A program made the translations under genes and the position numbers. DNA of 30,260 bases from Holophagaceae bacterium (GTDB lineage Bacteria; Acidobacteriota; Holophagae; Holophagales; Holophagaceae): the NCBI GenBank assembly GCA_003158505.1, contig PMJK01000076.1:299-30558 (forward strand), read 5' to 3'. Within the stretch, counting starts at the first letter, position 1. Each line of letters begins with the position of its first letter. The notes beneath the pieces were generated by a model, which saw only the letters and a program-made list of their open reading frames with translations, searched no databases and was not told the DNA's origin. Shown here piece after piece: positions 15,187 to 23,889 of the stretch.

Positions 15187-17070
15187 TCAAGCTGTTCCGC
15201 CAGCCCGGTCCTCAGGCTCGGCGGCCGCCGCAGGCTGTGTCCCAAGCCAGGGCGCGAGGGTCTCACGCAGGGCCCTGAGGGTGTAGGGCTTGGCGAGATA
15301 GGCGTCCATGCCGGCCTGAAGGCAACGCTCCGCGTCGCCAGTCAAGGCGTTGGCTGTGATGGCGATGATCGGAGTGCGGGTGACCAGCTGGCCATGTTCG
15401 CGGGCGCGGATGGCGCGGGTCGCCTCGAAGCCGTCCATCACGGGCATCTGGCAGTCCATGAGGACCAGGTCGAAACTCGTCCCGTCGATGGCCTTCAGCG
15501 CGGCCAGCCCATTCTCGGCTTCAGTGGGTTCGAGGCCGAGCCGGTTGAGCATGGCCATGGCCAGCGTGCGATTGACCGGGTTGTCCTCCACGAGGAGTAC
15601 TTTGCCTTTCAGTGGCGCTGGCGGATCATTGGCAGCCAGCTCCAAAAGCAGGGCGCCCGGCGAGTGTGAAAGGGGTTCCAGCGGAAGCTTGAAGAGGAAG
15701 GTGGAACCCTGCCCCAGTTGGCTCTCCACAAGCAGCTCGGCACCCATGGCCTCGGTCAGCCGTTTGCTGATCACGAGGCCCAGCCCCGAACCCCCGAAGC
15801 GCCTGCGATTCGATTGATCAGCCTGGAAAAACGGCGTGAACAACCGGGGCAGCGCCTCGGGCGAGATCCCGATACCGGTGTCCTCCACTTCAAGGGTCAG
15901 CCTTGGACGATCATCGCTCAAGCCGGGTTCCCTCTTCGCACGCACCTTCACGTGCCCGCTGTCGGTGAATTTCACCGCATTGCCGATGAGGTTCAACAAC
16001 ACTTGGCGGATGCGCCCCGCATCGCCCTTCACCCAGGCCGGCAGGGACGGGTCGAATTCCATCGACAGCTGGAGGCCCTTGTCCTGGGCCAGTGGAGAGA
16101 ACAGGTCGACGACCGAACTCAGCACGGGCTGGAGCCGCATGGGCTCGTTCAACAGGACGAGACTGCCTGCCTCGATCTTGGAAAAATCCAGGACCTCATT
16201 CAACAGGGTAAGCAGGGCTTCGCTGGAGGAGATGGCCGTGCCGAGCAGCCTCAGTTGTTCCGGTCGCAGATCCTGGTGGCTCAGCAGGTCGAGTGATCCG
16301 ACCACGCCGTTCAAGGGAGTCCTGATTTCGTGGCTCATGTTCGCGAGGAATTGCGCCTTGGCGACATTGCCCGCTTCAGCCTGGTCCTTGGCCTGGATCA
16401 GCCTGACGTTCGCGGCTTCGGAGTCGATGCGGCGCTGGATGGCCATTTCGGTGACCGACTTGTATCCGCGTGCCGTGCGGCGCAGGGTCAGGTAGAACAC
16501 CGGAGTCACGCAGGCGAACAAGGGAGAATAGGCGCGCGGATCCAGCAGGCAGACAGCCAATAACGCAAGCAGTTGCGGAATGGTATAGAAATAGAATGCC
16601 CGGCCCACCAGGGATACGAATAGCGTAGCAACCGTGAGCATGGCCCCCACGGCCGCAATGATGAGGATCGCGGTCCGTCCGGTAGTGGCTGGATAGATGA
16701 AGGTGAGGATGAGAACGCACAGCACTGACGTGAGAAAGGCACTGCCCTCAAACTCGCGTTCCGCCCGCATCATGCCGCGGGAGGTGAGTGTGAGCGCCTC
16801 CAGCCGCCGCGCCTGGGTGTACCTCCAGGCTGCGATCAGGACGGACAGGATCGCCACCGCCGCGCCCGCGGCCTTCTGCCCGCCCGACCAGCCAATCCAG
16901 CCGATGATGGTGCTGATGAACACCAGGGCGGCCCCACCGTCGCGAGCCTGCTTCACCGCCGTCTGCAGCAACTCGCGCCGCGTTTGATAATGGATATCGC
17001 CCAACTCCGCAGCCTGTCCCTCTGGCCAGGTTGGATCGGCAATTGAGTGAGGCTGGGAATCCCGAAGCAT
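15187..17070 (-). CDS. Membrane-bound hybrid sensor histidine kinase
   Basis: The 627-residue protein has a short cytoplasmic N-terminus. About six hydrophobic segments follow (roughly 46-62, 67-82, 111-127, 132-155, 160-176 and 181-197), then a HisKA domain with phospho-acceptor His247 in NMSHEIRTPLNG. The HATPase domain has an N box with Asn364, DTGIG (397-401) and GGSGLGL (426-432). The C-terminal receiver domain has acidic pair Glu495/Asp496, phospho-acceptor Asp539 in LMDCQMPVMDG and Lys594. It lacks a PAS or periplasmic sensor domain, so the signal is probably sensed in the membrane. As a hybrid kinase it should phosphorylate its own receiver and then pass the phosphate to an Hpt protein, which is not encoded nearby. 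The ATG at 17070 has a weak ribosome site. Confidence 0.92.
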   Translation of the reverse strand: MLRDSQPHSIADPTWPEGQAAELGDIHYQTRRELLQTAVKQARDGGAALVFISTIIGWIGWSGGQKAAGAAVAILSVLIAAWRYTQARRLEALTLTSRGMMRAEREFEGSAFLTSVLCVLILTFIYPATTGRTAILIIAAVGAMLTVATLFVSLVGRAFYFYTIPQLLALLAVCLLDPRAYSPLFACVTPVFYLTLRRTARGYKSVTEMAIQRRIDSEAANVRLIQAKDQAEAGNVAKAQFLANMSHEIRTPLNGVVGSLDLLSHQDLRPEQLRLLGTAISSSEALLTLLNEVLDFSKIEAGSLVLLNEPMRLQPVLSSVVDLFSPLAQDKGLQLSMEFDPSLPAWVKGDAGRIRQVLLNLIGNAVKFTDSGHVKVRAKREPGLSDDRPRLTLEVEDTGIGISPEALPRLFTPFFQADQSNRRRFGGSGLGLVISKRLTEAMGAELLVESQLGQGSTFLFKLPLEPLSHSPGALLLELAANDPPAPLKGKVLLVEDNPVNRTLAMAMLNRLGLEPTEAENGLAALKAIDGTSFDLVLMDCQMPVMDGFEATRAIRAREHGQLVTRTPIIAITANALTGDAERCLQAGMDAYLAKPYTLRALRETLAPWLGTQPAAAAEPEDRAGGTA

Positions 17071-17156
17071 TTTTCAATCATAGTCAAAACCCCTGCGGCC
17101 GCCCGTTCGGCCCCGATCGCGACTTCGCACCTGGTACATGCCCGGAGGCCGCCACA

Positions 17157-18335
17157 CTAGCGGTGGGGGGCCACTTCCGGCGTCCGGAACCGAGCCAGCA
17201 GAAGCCCCGAAATACCGGCGATGATGAAGCTGGAGAGCCACACGGCCCTCGGCCCAGCCTCCGCGTAGGTCACCACGCCCAGCCAGGGGCCCAGGGCCAG
17301 GGCGGCGGCGAAGCTGAGGGAAAGCAGCCCCATGTATTCGCCCCGGCGGTCCGGCGGCGCCAGGGTGGCCACCGCATCACTCATGGCCGGAAAGAGGATC
17401 ATCTCGCCGAAGGTCCAGATGACGGTGGTGAGGATCAATGTCATGTAGCCGGCAGCCCAAGCGGTGAGACCAAAGCCCACGGCGAGGCATAGGCAGCCCA
17501 TCAGCAGAGTCCTCCCATGGCGCCAATGGGCCATGGCCAGGTTGAGAGGCACTTCGAACACCACGATCAGGAGGGTGTTCACCGTGAACAGCAGGCCAAA
17601 GAAGCGGCTGCCCAAGCCGAGATCGCGCACCACCCAGAGCGGCAGCGTGCCTTCAATCTGGAAGAACACCATCAGGGCCGGAATGAAGGGCAGGAGGAGG
17701 AAGGCCAGATGCCTGTTCTTCCAAGGGCTATGGCCCCGGATGTGGCCAGGCGGCAGGCTTGGCGCGGGGGGCGCCTTCAGCAAGAGGCCCAGCAGCACCG
17801 CACCGGCCAGAGTGCTGAGGCCGTCGGTCCAGAACACCCACCGGTAGCTGTGGTGGGCGATGAAGCCACCCATGGCCGGACCCACCGCCATGCCCAGATT
17901 GACGGAGAGACGGTGCAAGGCGAACACGGCCTTGCGTTTATCCGGGGGAGCGAGGCCCGTGAGCAGGGCCATGGCGCTGGGCCAGAAGGCCTGGGTGAGA
18001 CCCGCCCACAGGAAGATCAGTGAGAAGAGCAGTGGCTTCGTGGTGGCGAAGGGCAGCGCCAGCAGCAAGGCCCCCGAAGTCCAGAGACTCGCCTTCAGCA
18101 CCTGGACATGCCCAAGCCGATCCGCGAGACGGCCCGAGAATGGGCCCGCGGTCAGGGCGCCCGCCCCGTAGACCATCATCCCGTAGCCCGCTTCCGTTGG
18201 CGTCCAGCGACGGCCTTCGGTGAGATAAAGCACCAGGAAGGGCAGGGCCATGGTCCCCAGACGGTTCACCAGCGTGCTGGCGCAGACCAGCCACACTTCG
18301 CGGGGCAGGCCCCGGAGGCCCTTCCATGGGTTCAT
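17157..18335 (-). CDS. Major facilitator superfamily transporter
   Basis: The 392-residue protein has about twelve hydrophobic segments. The MFS motif A variant GPFSGRLADRLGHV lies in the loop between helices 2 and 3 (64-77), and a loop enriched in prolines lies between the two six-helix halves. It resembles drug/proton antiporters (DHA1-like), but the substrate cannot be inferred. I chose the ATG at 18335 because it overlaps the stop of the upstream sulfurtransferase gene as ATGA, and because the longer version (start 18392) would add 19 polar residues. The two genes are therefore translationally coupled. The downstream 86 nt to the kinase gene contain nothing recognisable. Confidence 0.85.
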   Translation of the reverse strand: MNPWKGLRGLPREVWLVCASTLVNRLGTMALPFLVLYLTEGRRWTPTEAGYGMMVYGAGALTAGPFSGRLADRLGHVQVLKASLWTSGALLLALPFATTKPLLFSLIFLWAGLTQAFWPSAMALLTGLAPPDKRKAVFALHRLSVNLGMAVGPAMGGFIAHHSYRWVFWTDGLSTLAGAVLLGLLLKAPPAPSLPPGHIRGHSPWKNRHLAFLLLPFIPALMVFFQIEGTLPLWVVRDLGLGSRFFGLLFTVNTLLIVVFEVPLNLAMAHWRHGRTLLMGCLCLAVGFGLTAWAAGYMTLILTTVIWTFGEMILFPAMSDAVATLAPPDRRGEYMGLLSLSFAAALALGPWLGVVTYAEAGPRAVWLSSFIIAGISGLLLARFRTPEVAPHR

Positions 18336-19180
18336 GTCCGGGTTTTCAGAGCCGGGCTCATCTCCCGCCCGCTGCGACACCATTCGCTCCAACTGCCGAC
18401 ATAGAGCGCGGCACCGGTCAATCCGGCCACTTCCAGCGCCAGCAGCGTATGGCAGGCGGTGACGCCGCTGCCGCAGTGGACGGTGAGGCGCTCGGGCGGT
18501 ATCCCCCCCAGCAGAGCCTCGTATTGGGCCCGCAGGGCCTGGGGCGACTTGAATCGGCCATCCGGGTTCAGGTTGTTGTTCCAGGCCAGGTTCAGGGAAC
18601 CCGGAATGTGACCCGCCACGGGATCGAAGGGTTCGCTATCGCCCCGCCAACGCTCCGCAGAGCGCACATCCAGCAGCTTCTGGGATGGGTCACGGCGCAG
18701 GGCTTCCACTCCATCCGCGTCCATCTGAGGGAGGTGCCAGCGATCCGTGGGATAGGGTGAGGCGGGTTCGATGGCGGCATTTTCGACCGTCAGGATCATC
18801 CCGGCTCCAAGCGCAGCTTGGAGCCCACCGTCGAGGACCCGCACGCGCTCGTGTCCAAGGGCCCGCAGCATCCACCAGAGGCGGGCTGCCGCGTTGCTTC
18901 CGCCACTGGCGTCGTACATGGCCACCTTGGTAGCCGGGCCGATCCCCCAGGCGCCCACCTGGGCCGCAAAGCGGGCAATGGGGGGCAAGGGATGCCGGCC
19001 GCCCCGGGCGGGGTCGTGGCCCGGATCACTGGCTGTGCTCAGGTGGCGGTTCAGGTCTGCATGGATGGCGCCGGGCAGGTGGCCGGCCCCATAGTCTGTG
19101 GCCTCCTGCCGGGCATCCAGCAGGAGGAACGAGTCCATTTGGGCAAGGAGGTCGGAAGCGGAAATGAGCGGCATTCCCAT
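18332..19180 (-). CDS. sseA: 3-mercaptopyruvate/thiosulfate sulfurtransferase
   Basis: The 282-residue protein has two rhodanese domains, the length of SseA. The inactive N-terminal domain contains GHLPGAIHADLNRHLS (33-48). The active C-terminal domain contains GHIPGSLNLAW (190-200), the catalytic loop CGSGVTA with Cys236, and the GSWSEW element (262-267). A CGSGVTA loop is the known mark of 3-mercaptopyruvate sulfurtransferases, whereas thiosulfate-preferring rhodaneses carry CRKGVT. The enzyme moves sulfur from 3-mercaptopyruvate to thiols or cyanide. The start at 19180 (MGMPL) is chosen because the domain begins there; the upstream frame shows no relatedness. It diverges from the TlpA-like gene across an inverted repeat and overlaps the MFS gene by 4 nt. 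Confidence 0.88.
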   Translation of the reverse strand: MGMPLISASDLLAQMDSFLLLDARQEATDYGAGHLPGAIHADLNRHLSTASDPGHDPARGGRHPLPPIARFAAQVGAWGIGPATKVAMYDASGGSNAAARLWWMLRALGHERVRVLDGGLQAALGAGMILTVENAAIEPASPYPTDRWHLPQMDADGVEALRRDPSQKLLDVRSAERWRGDSEPFDPVAGHIPGSLNLAWNNNLNPDGRFKSPQALRAQYEALLGGIPPERLTVHCGSGVTACHTLLALEVAGLTGAALYVGSWSEWCRSGREMSPALKTRT

Positions 19181-19209
19181 AGTATGAAGCGACCGGTCCA
19201 GGCGGTACC

Positions 19210-19267
19210 CTGAAGACTGCCCATAGATCTCGGGCAACGCATACGTTGCCCGAGAAAGACTGAAGAC
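19210..19267. promoter_or_regulatory. Perfect inverted repeat flanked by direct repeats in sseA/tlpA divergent region
   Basis: CTCGGGCAACG (19229-19239) and CGTTGCCCGAG (19244-19254) form a perfect 11-bp inverted repeat around CATA. It is flanked on both sides by the direct repeat CTGAAGAC (19210-19217 and 19260-19267). It lies between the divergent sulfurtransferase and TlpA-like genes and ends 32 nt before the tlpA ATG. As DNA it could be an operator shared by both genes; as RNA it would be a stable hairpin in the tlpA leader. There is no T tract, so it is not a standard terminator. Confidence 0.5.
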
Positions 19268-19286
19268 CAACAGACCGGAGCCTCCC

Positions 19287-19841
19287 ATGTCAGAAACCTA
19301 CGTTCCCGAGTCCCGCTGGCGCCTCGCGGTTGCGGCCCTTCTGGTCGGGGGCGGCCTTCTGTTGGGTGGGGTGGCCATGGCCAGGGGCCTGTTCGGCGGG
19401 GGTTCCGAGGGGGCCTCGAAGGGTACCGAAGTGAGCCGGGTGGCCTTCTGCGATGCCGAAGGGAATCACCGGACCCTGGCCGAGTTCCGGGGCAAGGTGG
19501 TCCTCGTGGATGTGTGGGCCACCTGGTGCCCACCCTGCCGAAGGTCCTTGCCGGAAGTAGCAGAGTTGCAGAAAATCGGCGGGGATCGTTACGTGGTGCT
19601 GCCCATTTCCGTGGATCGCAGCGGTTGGGCCGATGTGAAGCCCTTCCTGGCCCAGAATCCCCAGCTCGGCCTCACGGCCTTTGTGCCGGACGGGGGCAAG
19701 GCCCTGGCTGCCTTTGGCGCCATCAGCGGCATTCCGACGACGCTCATCATCGACCGAAAGGGCAGGCTGGTGAAGCGCTGGTCCGGATACGGTGAAGGCA
19801 TGGCCAAGCAGGCCCTGGAGGATGCGCTCAAGGCGCCATGA
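19287..19841 (+). CDS. TlpA-like membrane-anchored thioredoxin
   Basis: The 184-residue protein has one hydrophobic segment near the N-terminus (about 12-33), giving a periplasmic domain anchored in the inner membrane or a cleaved export signal. The rest is a thioredoxin fold with the active site WCPPC (80-84) and the cis-proline segment GIPTT near 147-151. TlpA/ResA-type proteins reduce disulfides in the periplasm, for example on apocytochrome c or copper-site proteins. The WCPPC site is also found in TlpA and ResA-like members. GGAG lies a few bases upstream of the ATG. It is followed 45 nt later by a lipoprotein gene on the same strand. The client is unknown, as no cytochrome maturation gene is adjacent. 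Confidence 0.88.
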   Translation: MSETYVPESRWRLAVAALLVGGGLLLGGVAMARGLFGGGSEGASKGTEVSRVAFCDAEGNHRTLAEFRGKVVLVDVWATWCPPCRRSLPEVAELQKIGGDRYVVLPISVDRSGWADVKPFLAQNPQLGLTAFVPDGGKALAAFGAISGIPTTLIIDRKGRLVKRWSGYGEGMAKQALEDALKAP

Positions 19842-19886
19842 ATCAACTTCTTGGACCCGGAGTCCGATGGTATTCCAGGGGGGGAC

Positions 19887-20393
19887 ATGTCCCGTGTCTG
19901 GTTAGTGCCGGTGTTACTGCTCGCTTTGGCGGGCTGCAAGGACGACCCTCGTCGCATCGAGAACGAGAATTTGGGAATCGCCGCCACATTTCCTGGGCCT
20001 CCAAAACTGCATCGGCACACGGATCCCGGACCTTATGGAGAGGTGGAATGGTTTGATCTGGCCATGAGCCCCTCTGGACGCCTGGATGAAACGTTCAGCG
20101 TCGCCGTGGGAAACTTGCCCCCGGGAGATAAGGGCGGGACCACCTCCGGTCAAATCCTCACGACCTTCCAGAATTTCCTCAGCTACCGGTTCGGCCCGAT
20201 TCAATGCACGGACCTGGCGGCCAGCAAGGGACCAGGTTTCCGCTACAAGGTGAAGAGCCCCAATGGAGGGATGGTCGAGGGTATCGTCGTCGTCCGCCGG
20301 GGTCGGTTGCATCATGCCCAGGCGATCGTGCGGAGGGAGGGCGATCCCCGCACGGCGGCTTTCCTGGATGATTTCGAGGTTCGCACCCGTTAG
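19887..20393 (+). CDS. Small lipoprotein of unknown function
   Basis: The 168-residue product starts at ATG 19887 after a GGGGGGG ribosome site; an upstream TTG at 19851 has no signal-like sequence. Residues 1-16 form a lipoprotein signal peptide with the lipobox LAGC, so Cys17 is lipidated. The mature part alternates short beta strands (for instance near 28-36, 50-58, 70-75 and 132-140) with one helix (about 85-97). I do not recognise the family, although the layout resembles small single-domain periplasmic proteins. It follows the TlpA-like gene at 45 nt and probably shares its transcript. It ends 13 nt from the convergent HAD gene. Confidence 0.7.
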   Translation: MSRVWLVPVLLLALAGCKDDPRRIENENLGIAATFPGPPKLHRHTDPGPYGEVEWFDLAMSPSGRLDETFSVAVGNLPPGDKGGTTSGQILTTFQNFLSYRFGPIQCTDLAASKGPGFRYKVKSPNGGMVEGIVVVRRGRLHHAQAIVRREGDPRTAAFLDDFEVRTR

Positions 20394-20406
20394 GAAACCG
20401 GAGAGG

Positions 20407-21060
20407 TCAGGGAAGGATTCCGAGGGCGGCTTCCACGGCTGAGACCAGGTGTTCCGCTTCCGTATCGGGGGACAGGCTCCGGTGGCCACCGGGGACGCTG
20501 TCGCCGATGCCCACGAAGGGCAGCCCCAGGGCCTGCGCCGCGGCCAGATCGTGGGGCCGGTCACCCACATAGAGATGCGGACCGGGACAACCGGAGAGGG
20601 CCCGCTTCAACAAGTCCGTTCGACCGTGATGGGGCAGTGACCCCAGACGCGGGATGGCCGGGTTGATGCCCAGGACATCGGCCTTGAAGAGCAGCAGCTC
20701 CGGGGCGTTGCCCGACACGATCCACACCTGGCGCGTTGCAGCCAAGCGATGCAGGCCCTCCAGGATGCCCCGGTAGCCGACGGCCTCCTGGGCCCCGGAG
20801 GTGAAGACCTTCCGGAACCGGGCGACGCAGGCGGCCTCGTAAATGGAGTACCCGGCCTCGTCCAGGTTCCGGCCGAACCTCAGTTGGTGCAGTTCATCCA
20901 CGATCTCCCAGTCCGTGGAGCCGTGGCAGAGCCTCAACTCCTCCACCGTGGGCGCCTGGCCCCAGACTTCGCCCAGGGCCTCACGCAACAGCACGAAGCC
21001 CGAACTGAAATGCCCCAGGGTTCCGTCGAGGTCAAAGCAGATCGGCACCGGCAACTCCAT
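20407..21060 (-). CDS. HAD-superfamily phosphatase (phosphoglycolate phosphatase-like)
   Basis: The 217-residue protein has all four HAD motifs. Motif I is DLDGTL with nucleophile Asp10 and acid/base Asp12, motif II is VSGN with Ser116, motif III is Lys152, and motif IV is VGDRPHD with Asp167 and Asp171. The helical cap between motifs I and II (about 20-95) is of the C1 type seen in Gph/phosphoglycolate phosphatases. Substrate range cannot be inferred. Its start codon lies about 50 nt from the start of the divergent signal-peptide gene, so the two promoters must overlap. The Shine-Dalgarno is weak. It has no metabolic partner nearby. Confidence 0.85.
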   Translation of the reverse strand: MELPVPICFDLDGTLGHFSSGFVLLREALGEVWGQAPTVEELRLCHGSTDWEIVDELHQLRFGRNLDEAGYSIYEAACVARFRKVFTSGAQEAVGYRGILEGLHRLAATRQVWIVSGNAPELLLFKADVLGINPAIPRLGSLPHHGRTDLLKRALSGCPGPHLYVGDRPHDLAAAQALGLPFVGIGDSVPGGHRSLSPDTEAEHLVSAVEAALGILP

Positions 21061-21113
21061 CTATGGCTCAGGATCGCATGGGATGGCATCCTCAGAATGA
21101 GGGTGGTTTCTTG

Positions 21114-21707
21114 ATGCGTCGCCGTGTGCTCCTGTTCCTTCTGGTTACTTCATTGTCGGTCTGCGCCCAGGAGGGACTCCGCTACCGGATGCAACTATGG
21201 ATGCACGGCGATTCACAGCCGCTGGAAACGCGGTTCAGGCTCCAATCCATCGTGGGAACCCGAAGCCACAACCGGGTGCAAAAGCCCCGCATGGGTGGCT
21301 GGCACCTGGAGGTGGACCGGGACCAGGGCACGCCTTATGCCCAGGCGATGCTCCTGGCCCGGGCCGAGCGGCTGCTCTATCTGGCGGGTCCGGCACCCCA
21401 GACCAGGCCTGAACCCATCTCCCTCCGCTTCGGCAAGCGCAGCCTCCCGGTCTGGAGCCTGGAGATGCCCAAGGGGGTCCACGCCTCCACGGTCCTGGTG
21501 GAAGTGAGCCCAGGATTGCTCGCACTCTGCGACTTCAGCGCCCGGTTCGAGCGCGGGGACGTGGACCGGGTAGAACTGCATCTGGAGGGTCTGGACAGCA
21601 CGGCTCGACTCGCCCCAGCCGAAGCCGGCACCACGCTTCTCAGCACCCTCCAGTCGCTGGCGCGAGAGGCACAGCAGGAAGCTGTATCCAGCGTGACGGT
21701 GCGGTGA
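21114..21707 (+). CDS. Exported protein of unknown function
   Basis: The 197-residue product starts at ATG 21114, with a GAGGGTGG ribosome site upstream. The longer frame beginning at 21063 would add 17 polar residues in front of the signal peptide. Residues 1-20 (basic RRR, then a hydrophobic run ending CAQ) form a Sec signal peptide. The mature part is rich in beta strands and arginine. I do not recognise a domain. It is followed tail to tail by the next minus-strand gene with no spacer: the stop TGA at 21705-21707 is immediately followed by the reverse stop at 21708. Both proteins are exported and beta-rich, which may hint at a shared envelope role. Confidence 0.65.
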   Translation: MRRRVLLFLLVTSLSVCAQEGLRYRMQLWMHGDSQPLETRFRLQSIVGTRSHNRVQKPRMGGWHLEVDRDQGTPYAQAMLLARAERLLYLAGPAPQTRPEPISLRFGKRSLPVWSLEMPKGVHASTVLVEVSPGLLALCDFSARFERGDVDRVELHLEGLDSTARLAPAEAGTTLLSTLQSLAREAQQEAVSSVTVR

Positions 21708-22442
21708 TCATGGCAACGTCAGGATCGTCGTCTTCTTCGTTTGCGACGAGGCTCCAAAACCGGCATTGTGCTCCTCGTTGATGGCCCGGGTCACCACCAG
21801 GCGGTTGCCGACCCGGACAAACTGGAGATCCTGGGAGTTGCCGCCTTCGAAGGTGATGAACAGTCGGCTGCCCCGGTAGGCCACGATGCTGGTGAAGGCT
21901 AGCGGGAGGCCGTCCGGGCCCACCCAGACCTTGCCATCCACCTTCAGCTCTTTCATGTACTTTCTCTGGCTTTCGGGAATCTTGGGCGCCAGTTTCAGCA
22001 AGAGGACTTTCACCGGGCGTCCTTGCCAGGTCTCGGTCCTCTCCTCCTGGAGCTGGGCCAAGGTGAGATCCCTGAGCAGACCTTCCGCATGGTTCAGGGT
22101 TTCACCAACTTCCAAGGCGTCTACATTCTTGAGGGCGGTCCGGGTGGGAGTGGAGCGGTCGGGTTCGCGTTCCTGGATGTCCAACTCTTTGGCGGCCTGT
22201 TGGAGGGTGGGATGCGCCCAGAGGATCCGGAGACCCTGGCTGTTCTCTTCGACCTGGGCAGAGACATGCCCCTGGCTGATGACCGGTTTCTTGTCATCGA
22301 TGATCTGACGCCAGAAGCTGTGGTCCAGCGAGGCCTTCACGGGCTCGGTGCCCCGGAGCTTGCCGAGGGCCACACGAAGGTCGTCCAGGCCATTGGCCAT
22401 CATGGGCAAGGTCATGGATAGCAGGAGGATGGAGATTCGCAT
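21708..22442 (-). CDS. Exported protein, possibly LolA-like fold
   Basis: The 244-residue product starts at ATG 22442; a GTG at 22460 would add six residues before the signal. Residues 1-22 form a signal peptide (ILLLSMTLPMMANG). After a helical middle (about 80-130) the C-terminal half is beta-rich, and the run KVWVGPDGLPLAFTSIV (about 175-191) resembles the strand pairs of LolA/LppX-type lipoprotein carriers. That resemblance is suggestive only. It diverges from purF with a gap of 82 nt and meets the preceding gene tail to tail. No lol genes are adjacent. Confidence 0.6.
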   Translation of the reverse strand: MRISILLLSMTLPMMANGLDDLRVALGKLRGTEPVKASLDHSFWRQIIDDKKPVISQGHVSAQVEENSQGLRILWAHPTLQQAAKELDIQEREPDRSTPTRTALKNVDALEVGETLNHAEGLLRDLTLAQLQEERTETWQGRPVKVLLLKLAPKIPESQRKYMKELKVDGKVWVGPDGLPLAFTSIVAYRGSRLFITFEGGNSQDLQFVRVGNRLVVTRAINEEHNAGFGASSQTKKTTILTLP

Positions 22443-22524
22443 GGGGTCACCGGGAGGCACAGCATGGATGCCGAAGCTACGGCATGGGGTTCCCGGAGGT
22501 TATCCTGAAGGACTCGGAGGAGTC

Positions 22525-23889
22525 ATGCCGTTCAGGGACGAGTGCGGGGTGTTCGGGATCTGCCATCAGGAAGAGGCGTCCCGGCAGACTTACCTGGGCC
22601 TCTATGCCCTCCAGCACCGGGGCCAGGAAGCCGCCGGCATCTGCTCCGGCGATGATCAGGGGCTCCACCTGCACAAGGCCCAGGGCTACGTGGCGGACGT
22701 CTTCACCGAAGCCGTGCTGGATGCCCTGCCCGGCGACGCGGCCATCGGCCACACCCGCTACTCCACCACCGGCGGCAATGTCGCCTCCGCAGCCCATCCT
22801 TTCCTCATCCAAGGCCGCTTCGGCCAGGTGGCCCTCTGCCACAACGGGAACCTCACCAACACTGAGGAGCTGCGCTCCCGGCTCATCGCCGACGGGCATA
22901 CGTTCACCAGTCCTTCGGACAGCGAGGTGCTGCTGGCCCTCATCAACCGGGCCCCGGCCGACACGCTCGAGGAGGCCCTCATCGCGGCCCTCCGCCAGGC
23001 CGAGGGTGCCTACTCGCTGCTCATTCTCACGGAGGATGCCCTCATCGCCGCGCGGGATCCCCACGGTTTCCGCCCCCTGGCCATGGGGCACATGGGAGAC
23101 ACCCACGCCTTCAGCTCCGAGACCTGCGCCTTCGACCTCGTGGGGGCCCAGTACGAGCGGGATGTCGAGCCCGGGGAACTGGTGATCGTGTCGCGGAAGA
23201 GCGGGGAGATCCGCTCCCGGTTCCCCCTGCCCAGGGTGCAGCCCAAGCCCTGCGTGTTCGAGCACATCTATTTCGCCCGGCCCGATTCCCTGGTCTACGG
23301 CCGGAGCGTGATGGTCGCCCGCCGGGAGATGGGGAGGCGCCTGGCCCTGCGCCATCCCGTGGAGGCGGACCTCGTGGTGCCCGTGCCGGACAGCGGTGTG
23401 AGCGCGGCCCTGGGCTACTCCGAACAGTCCGGCATCCCCTTCGATTTCGGCATCATCCGCAACCACTACGTGGGGCGCACCTTCATCGAGCCCAAGCAGA
23501 CCATCCGGAGCTTCGGCGTGAAGGTGAAGCTGAATCCGGTGCGCCACTTGCTCGCGGGCAAGCGGGTGGTGCTGGTGGATGACAGTATCGTGCGCGGCAC
23601 CACCAGCAAGAAGATCGTGCAGATGGTGCGGGAGGCGGGTGCCAGGGAAGTGCACATGCGCATCGCCTGCCCGCCCACCACCCATTCCTGCTTCTACGGC
23701 ATCGATACACCCAAGCGGCAGCATCTCATAGCCTCCTACATGTCCCTCGCCGAGATCACCGCCTTCGTGGAGGCTGACACCCTGGGCTACCTCGACCTGA
23801 AGGATCTCGAGGGCTGCATGGACGATGATGGGCAGGGGTTCTGCTATGCCTGCTTCACCGGCAACTACTCCGTGATCCCGAACGGATGA
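22525..23889 (+). CDS. purF: Amidophosphoribosyltransferase
   Basis: PurF catalyses the first committed step of purine synthesis, from PRPP and glutamine to phosphoribosylamine. The 454-residue protein has an N-terminal nucleophile glutamine amidotransferase domain and a C-terminal PRPP-binding domain, whose loop VVLVDDSIVRGTT lies at 348-360. The nucleophile is Cys7, preceded by a short MPFRDE propeptide that must be removed. Cys243, Cys389, Cys440 and Cys443 match the four cysteines that hold the [4Fe-4S] cluster in the Bacillus subtilis-type enzyme, so this is the Fe-S, propeptide-bearing class. GGAGGAG precedes ATG 22525. The stop overlaps the start of the next small gene (ATGA). No PurR box or other pur gene is seen in the window. 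Confidence 0.95.
   Translation: MPFRDECGVFGICHQEEASRQTYLGLYALQHRGQEAAGICSGDDQGLHLHKAQGYVADVFTEAVLDALPGDAAIGHTRYSTTGGNVASAAHPFLIQGRFGQVALCHNGNLTNTEELRSRLIADGHTFTSPSDSEVLLALINRAPADTLEEALIAALRQAEGAYSLLILTEDALIAARDPHGFRPLAMGHMGDTHAFSSETCAFDLVGAQYERDVEPGELVIVSRKSGEIRSRFPLPRVQPKPCVFEHIYFARPDSLVYGRSVMVARREMGRRLALRHPVEADLVVPVPDSGVSAALGYSEQSGIPFDFGIIRNHYVGRTFIEPKQTIRSFGVKVKLNPVRHLLAGKRVVLVDDSIVRGTTSKKIVQMVREAGAREVHMRIACPPTTHSCFYGIDTPKRQHLIASYMSLAEITAFVEADTLGYLDLKDLEGCMDDDGQGFCYACFTGNYSVIPNG

Noticed and set aside
22443..22524. Possible purine or PRPP riboswitch upstream of purF.
   Set aside because: Only a 5-bp TGCCG/CGGCA stem was seen and no riboswitch consensus sequence could be found in 82 nt.
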